A DNA stretch of 34,854 nt from Erysipelotrichaceae bacterium (GTDB taxonomy: Bacteria > Bacillota_I > Bacilli_A > RFN20 > CAG-826). Position numbers and translations under genes: made by a program. The stretch lies in NCBI GenBank assembly GCA_015059065.1, contig SVBE01000013.1, positions 1 to 34,854 of the forward strand, given 5' to 3'. This document shows, piece by piece, positions 33,242-34,854 of this stretch (position 1 is its first letter; every line of letters starts with the position of its first letter). A model generated the notes under the pieces. That model saw nothing but the letters and a program-made list of their open reading frames with translations. It searched no databases and was not told the origin of the DNA.

Positions 33242-34664
33242 TGTTATATATGGCAATCCCATGCCAAAAAAAGTGGTGAAGAAAGCGGAGAAAAGCAAAG
33301 CCAAATATATCAAGAAATATGGCGATGATTCTAAAAAAGAATACCGCATTGCTTTCCAAGATATTCCAACTTTAGATTATATCAATGCGAAGAATATCGT
33401 CTTCACCGATAAGAAAGAATCCGATAAATTCGATTCTAAAGCGGTCATCGTTGGCAACATCAGAATGGGCTTTGGTCATTATCGTATCTCCATTGCCATC
33501 GCCTCATGCGCGAGAGCCTTAGGCTATAATCCATATTGGCTCGACTTAGCGAGCTTTGATACGACTGGAAGCAAGATGATCAGAGAACAAAATGCGATGT
33601 ATTCTCTCGCTTCTCGTATCAGCCAAAAATCCAAATTGTTCAACCACTTTGTTTGGGAACCACTTAACTGTGAAGGATTCAAAAAGATTTCCTATAATGC
33701 GAAGGACCAAAAGAACTCCGAATTATTAGTCCCAATCTATCACGACATTCCAAAAGATATCCCATATGTCGCCACTCACGTCTGGCCAGCGCAAGCTGCA
33801 GTGCATGCGGGTATGACTCACGTCGTTAACGCTGTTCCAGATAACTGGCCAATGGGCCTTCACCTTGCAGAAGGTTCCTTAATGACTGTACAAACACAGT
33901 TTGCTTATGCTGGATATAAGACTTTAAGAGGTTTTGATAAGAAGCCATTAAAGGGCATGAGAGATGACCAGCTCAAAGTAGTGGGATGTTATGTCGACCA
34001 TGAATTATTAGTGAACCTTGATAAGGATAACGAATTAAGAAGAGATAGATTAAGAAATCATAAACCTCTTCGCTTCTTGATGACTGTCGGTGGTGCCGGC
34101 GCGGGATTTGATCAATACCTCGCGATGGTCAAACACCTCCTACCATATGTCAAAGAGAAGAAAGTGGCCTTATTCATCAACTTCGGTGACCATGAAGATG
34201 TCTATAAGAAACTCTCGGAAAAGATTCCAAGTCTTAAAGCCAAAGAATATTTCAATAAATATGAAGATGTCAAAAAGCTCGCGGATGAGCTTTATAAAGG
34301 CGACGCGGAAGGCGTATATGCGATTTATAATAAGGATATCTTCCAAGCTGTCTATTCCACGAACTTATTAATGAGAGTCTCTGACTTATTAATCACTAAA
34401 CCAAGTGAACTCGTCTTCTACCCAATTCCAAAATTATTCACTAAACACATCGGTGGACACGAAGTGTACGGTGGAATCTTCGGTAGAGAATATGGTGATG
34501 CGACTATTGAATGTCCAACAAAAGATGAGGCTAATCAAATGCTCGATTATCTCATCGGCGATCCTGATTTATTAACTCAGATGACTCGTCGTATTGATGA
34601 GCTCCATAAAGCTGGCCACTATAATGGCGGTTATGAAGCTGTTAAGTTAGCAGTTGGCAAATAA
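33228..34664 (+). CDS. GT-B-like (MGDG synthase/GT28-related) protein
   Basis: A 478-residue soluble protein. VIVGNIRMGFGHYRISIAIASCARALGY (73-100) resembles the glycine-rich N-terminal loop of MGDG synthases and GT28 enzymes. SDLLITKPSELVFYPIPKL (385-403) resembles the nucleotide-sugar side of the C-terminal Rossmann half, followed by GGHEVYGGIFGREYGDA. The N-terminal 40 residues are Lys-rich. I infer a glycosyltransferase-type fold with an unknown substrate. GGAG at 33213-33216 precedes ATG 33228. The 14-nt overlap with the alpha-galactosidase gene suggests a role with galactose or galactosyl products; activity on lipids is only a guess. Confidence 0.65.
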   Translation: MDKSSVIYGNPMPKKVVKKAEKSKAKYIKKYGDDSKKEYRIAFQDIPTLDYINAKNIVFTDKKESDKFDSKAVIVGNIRMGFGHYRISIAIASCARALGYNPYWLDLASFDTTGSKMIREQNAMYSLASRISQKSKLFNHFVWEPLNCEGFKKISYNAKDQKNSELLVPIYHDIPKDIPYVATHVWPAQAAVHAGMTHVVNAVPDNWPMGLHLAEGSLMTVQTQFAYAGYKTLRGFDKKPLKGMRDDQLKVVGCYVDHELLVNLDKDNELRRDRLRNHKPLRFLMTVGGAGAGFDQYLAMVKHLLPYVKEKKVALFINFGDHEDVYKKLSEKIPSLKAKEYFNKYEDVKKLADELYKGDAEGVYAIYNKDIFQAVYSTNLLMRVSDLLITKPSELVFYPIPKLFTKHIGGHEVYGGIFGREYGDATIECPTKDEANQMLDYLIGDPDLLTQMTRRIDELHKAGHYNGGYEAVKLAVGK

Positions 34665-34675
34665 TTATTAGAAAT

Positions 34676-34713
34676 AAAACTACTTCCGATTAATCTATGG
34701 AGGTAGTTTTTTA
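34676..34713 (+). terminator. Terminator of the alpha-galactoside unit
   Basis: AAAACTACTTCC (34676-34687) pairs with GGAGGTAGTTTT (34699-34710), with one G-T wobble, around an 11-nt loop, followed by T. Strong. Confidence 0.9.
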
Positions 34714-34741
34714 TATTAAAATAGTAAATTATTAAATCATA

Positions 34742-34770
34742 TTGTATTTTCTTGTATCAAATTATATAAT
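34742..34770 (+). promoter_or_regulatory. Near-consensus promoter at the right edge
   Basis: TTGTAT (34742-34747), 17-nt spacer, TATAAT (34765-34770). The start would be near 34777, only about 6 nt ahead of the intron-like 5' end. It probably belongs to the gene or RNA that lies beyond the window. Confidence 0.6.
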
Positions 34771-34782
34771 GTTGATGTAAGG

Positions 34783-34854
34783 GTGCGCCAGTTCGGTGCA
34801 GTTAATATAACTAGGTGAAACTCCTAGTCTGGTAGTCCCTAGCAAGGAGCCAGT
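34783..34854 (+). mobile_element. Probable 5' end of a group II intron (truncated by window)
   Basis: The segment opens with GTGCGCC, matching the GUGYG 5' consensus of group II introns. TGCGCC and GGTGCA form a stem (34784-34800). ACTAGGTGAAACTCCTAGT is a second hairpin; GGTGAAA-TCC is common in domain I of bacterial group II introns. CTGG...CCAG with an inner TCC/GGA stem follows up to 34853. No reverse transcriptase is visible because the window stops after 72 nt. A cobalamin or FMN riboswitch shares the GTGAAA-TCC string but not the GTGCG start. Confidence 0.6.

Noticed and set aside
34783-34854. Cobalamin or FMN riboswitch
   Set aside because: The GGTGAAA-TCC string recalls both, but the conserved cores (GGTCCCGC-CACTGT or the GGCGGTA and CCGACAGT parts) are missing, and GTGCG at the start fits a group II intron better.

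Overview
The window is AT-rich bacterial chromosome. It is densely coded, mostly on the + strand, with AGGAGG-type ribosome sites, TTGACA/TATAAT-like promoters, TGA used as a stop (the AlbA-type gene and addB end in it), and compact operons. The gene set (addB-addA, a CBS-type IMP dehydrogenase, M32 peptidase, DegV, DUF1294, DUF3737 beside a MalY-type lyase, a GPH symporter with GH36 alpha-galactosidase) points to a low-GC Bacillota, probably an uncultured gut member of the Bacilli/Erysipelotrichia/RF39 sphere. This placement is inference from gene content.

Layout. 1-1884: a small accessory unit at the 3' end of guaB. A 72-bp copy of the guaB tail (171-242) and the true guaB tail (1813-1884) flank one AlbA_2/HATPase regulator-like gene, whose promoter carries four sequence repeats phased at exactly 20 bp. 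1813-3315 (-): guaB. 3507-9427: addB-addA recombinational nuclease/helicase. 9476-12125: YhhN-like membrane protein, DUF1294 protein, M32 carboxypeptidase. 12178-13488 (-): ArsB/SLC13-type permease, divergent from a hydrolase-GNAT fusion (13577-15193) across an inverted-repeat operator. 15203-18623: ZIP metal transporter, a conserved hypothetical, DUF3737, MalY-type aminotransferase. 18724-19614: DegV.

19733-29943 is the most striking part: one nine-gene transcription unit with overlaps or gaps of at most 27 nt, ending at a strong terminator. It starts with a STAS anti-sigma-antagonist, a membrane PP2C phosphatase fused to an RsbW-like kinase domain, a RelA/SpoT-type synthetase-like protein, and a three-domain protein (ppGpp-hydrolase-like HD, then a STAS-like domain lacking the phospho-serine, then an APH-type kinase). 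It continues with a lipoprotein, two ABC ATPases, a permease and a second polytopic membrane protein. I read this as a candidate system joining partner switching, alarmone metabolism and an envelope ABC transporter. No sigma factor or RsbW-only protein is present in the window.

29985-34713: an alpha-galactoside unit (GPH symporter, GH36 alpha-galactosidase, GT-B-like protein) with a long leader containing a palindrome, a hairpin and a short overlapping ORF, closed by a terminator. 34742-34854: a consensus promoter followed at once by what looks like the 5' end of a group II intron, cut by the window edge.

Several genes (addB, the YhhN gene, the hydrolase-GNAT fusion, the 173-aa protein, possibly the ZIP gene) have a -10 box only about 6-13 nt before the ATG and no Shine-Dalgarno site, so they are probably read from leaderless mRNAs.
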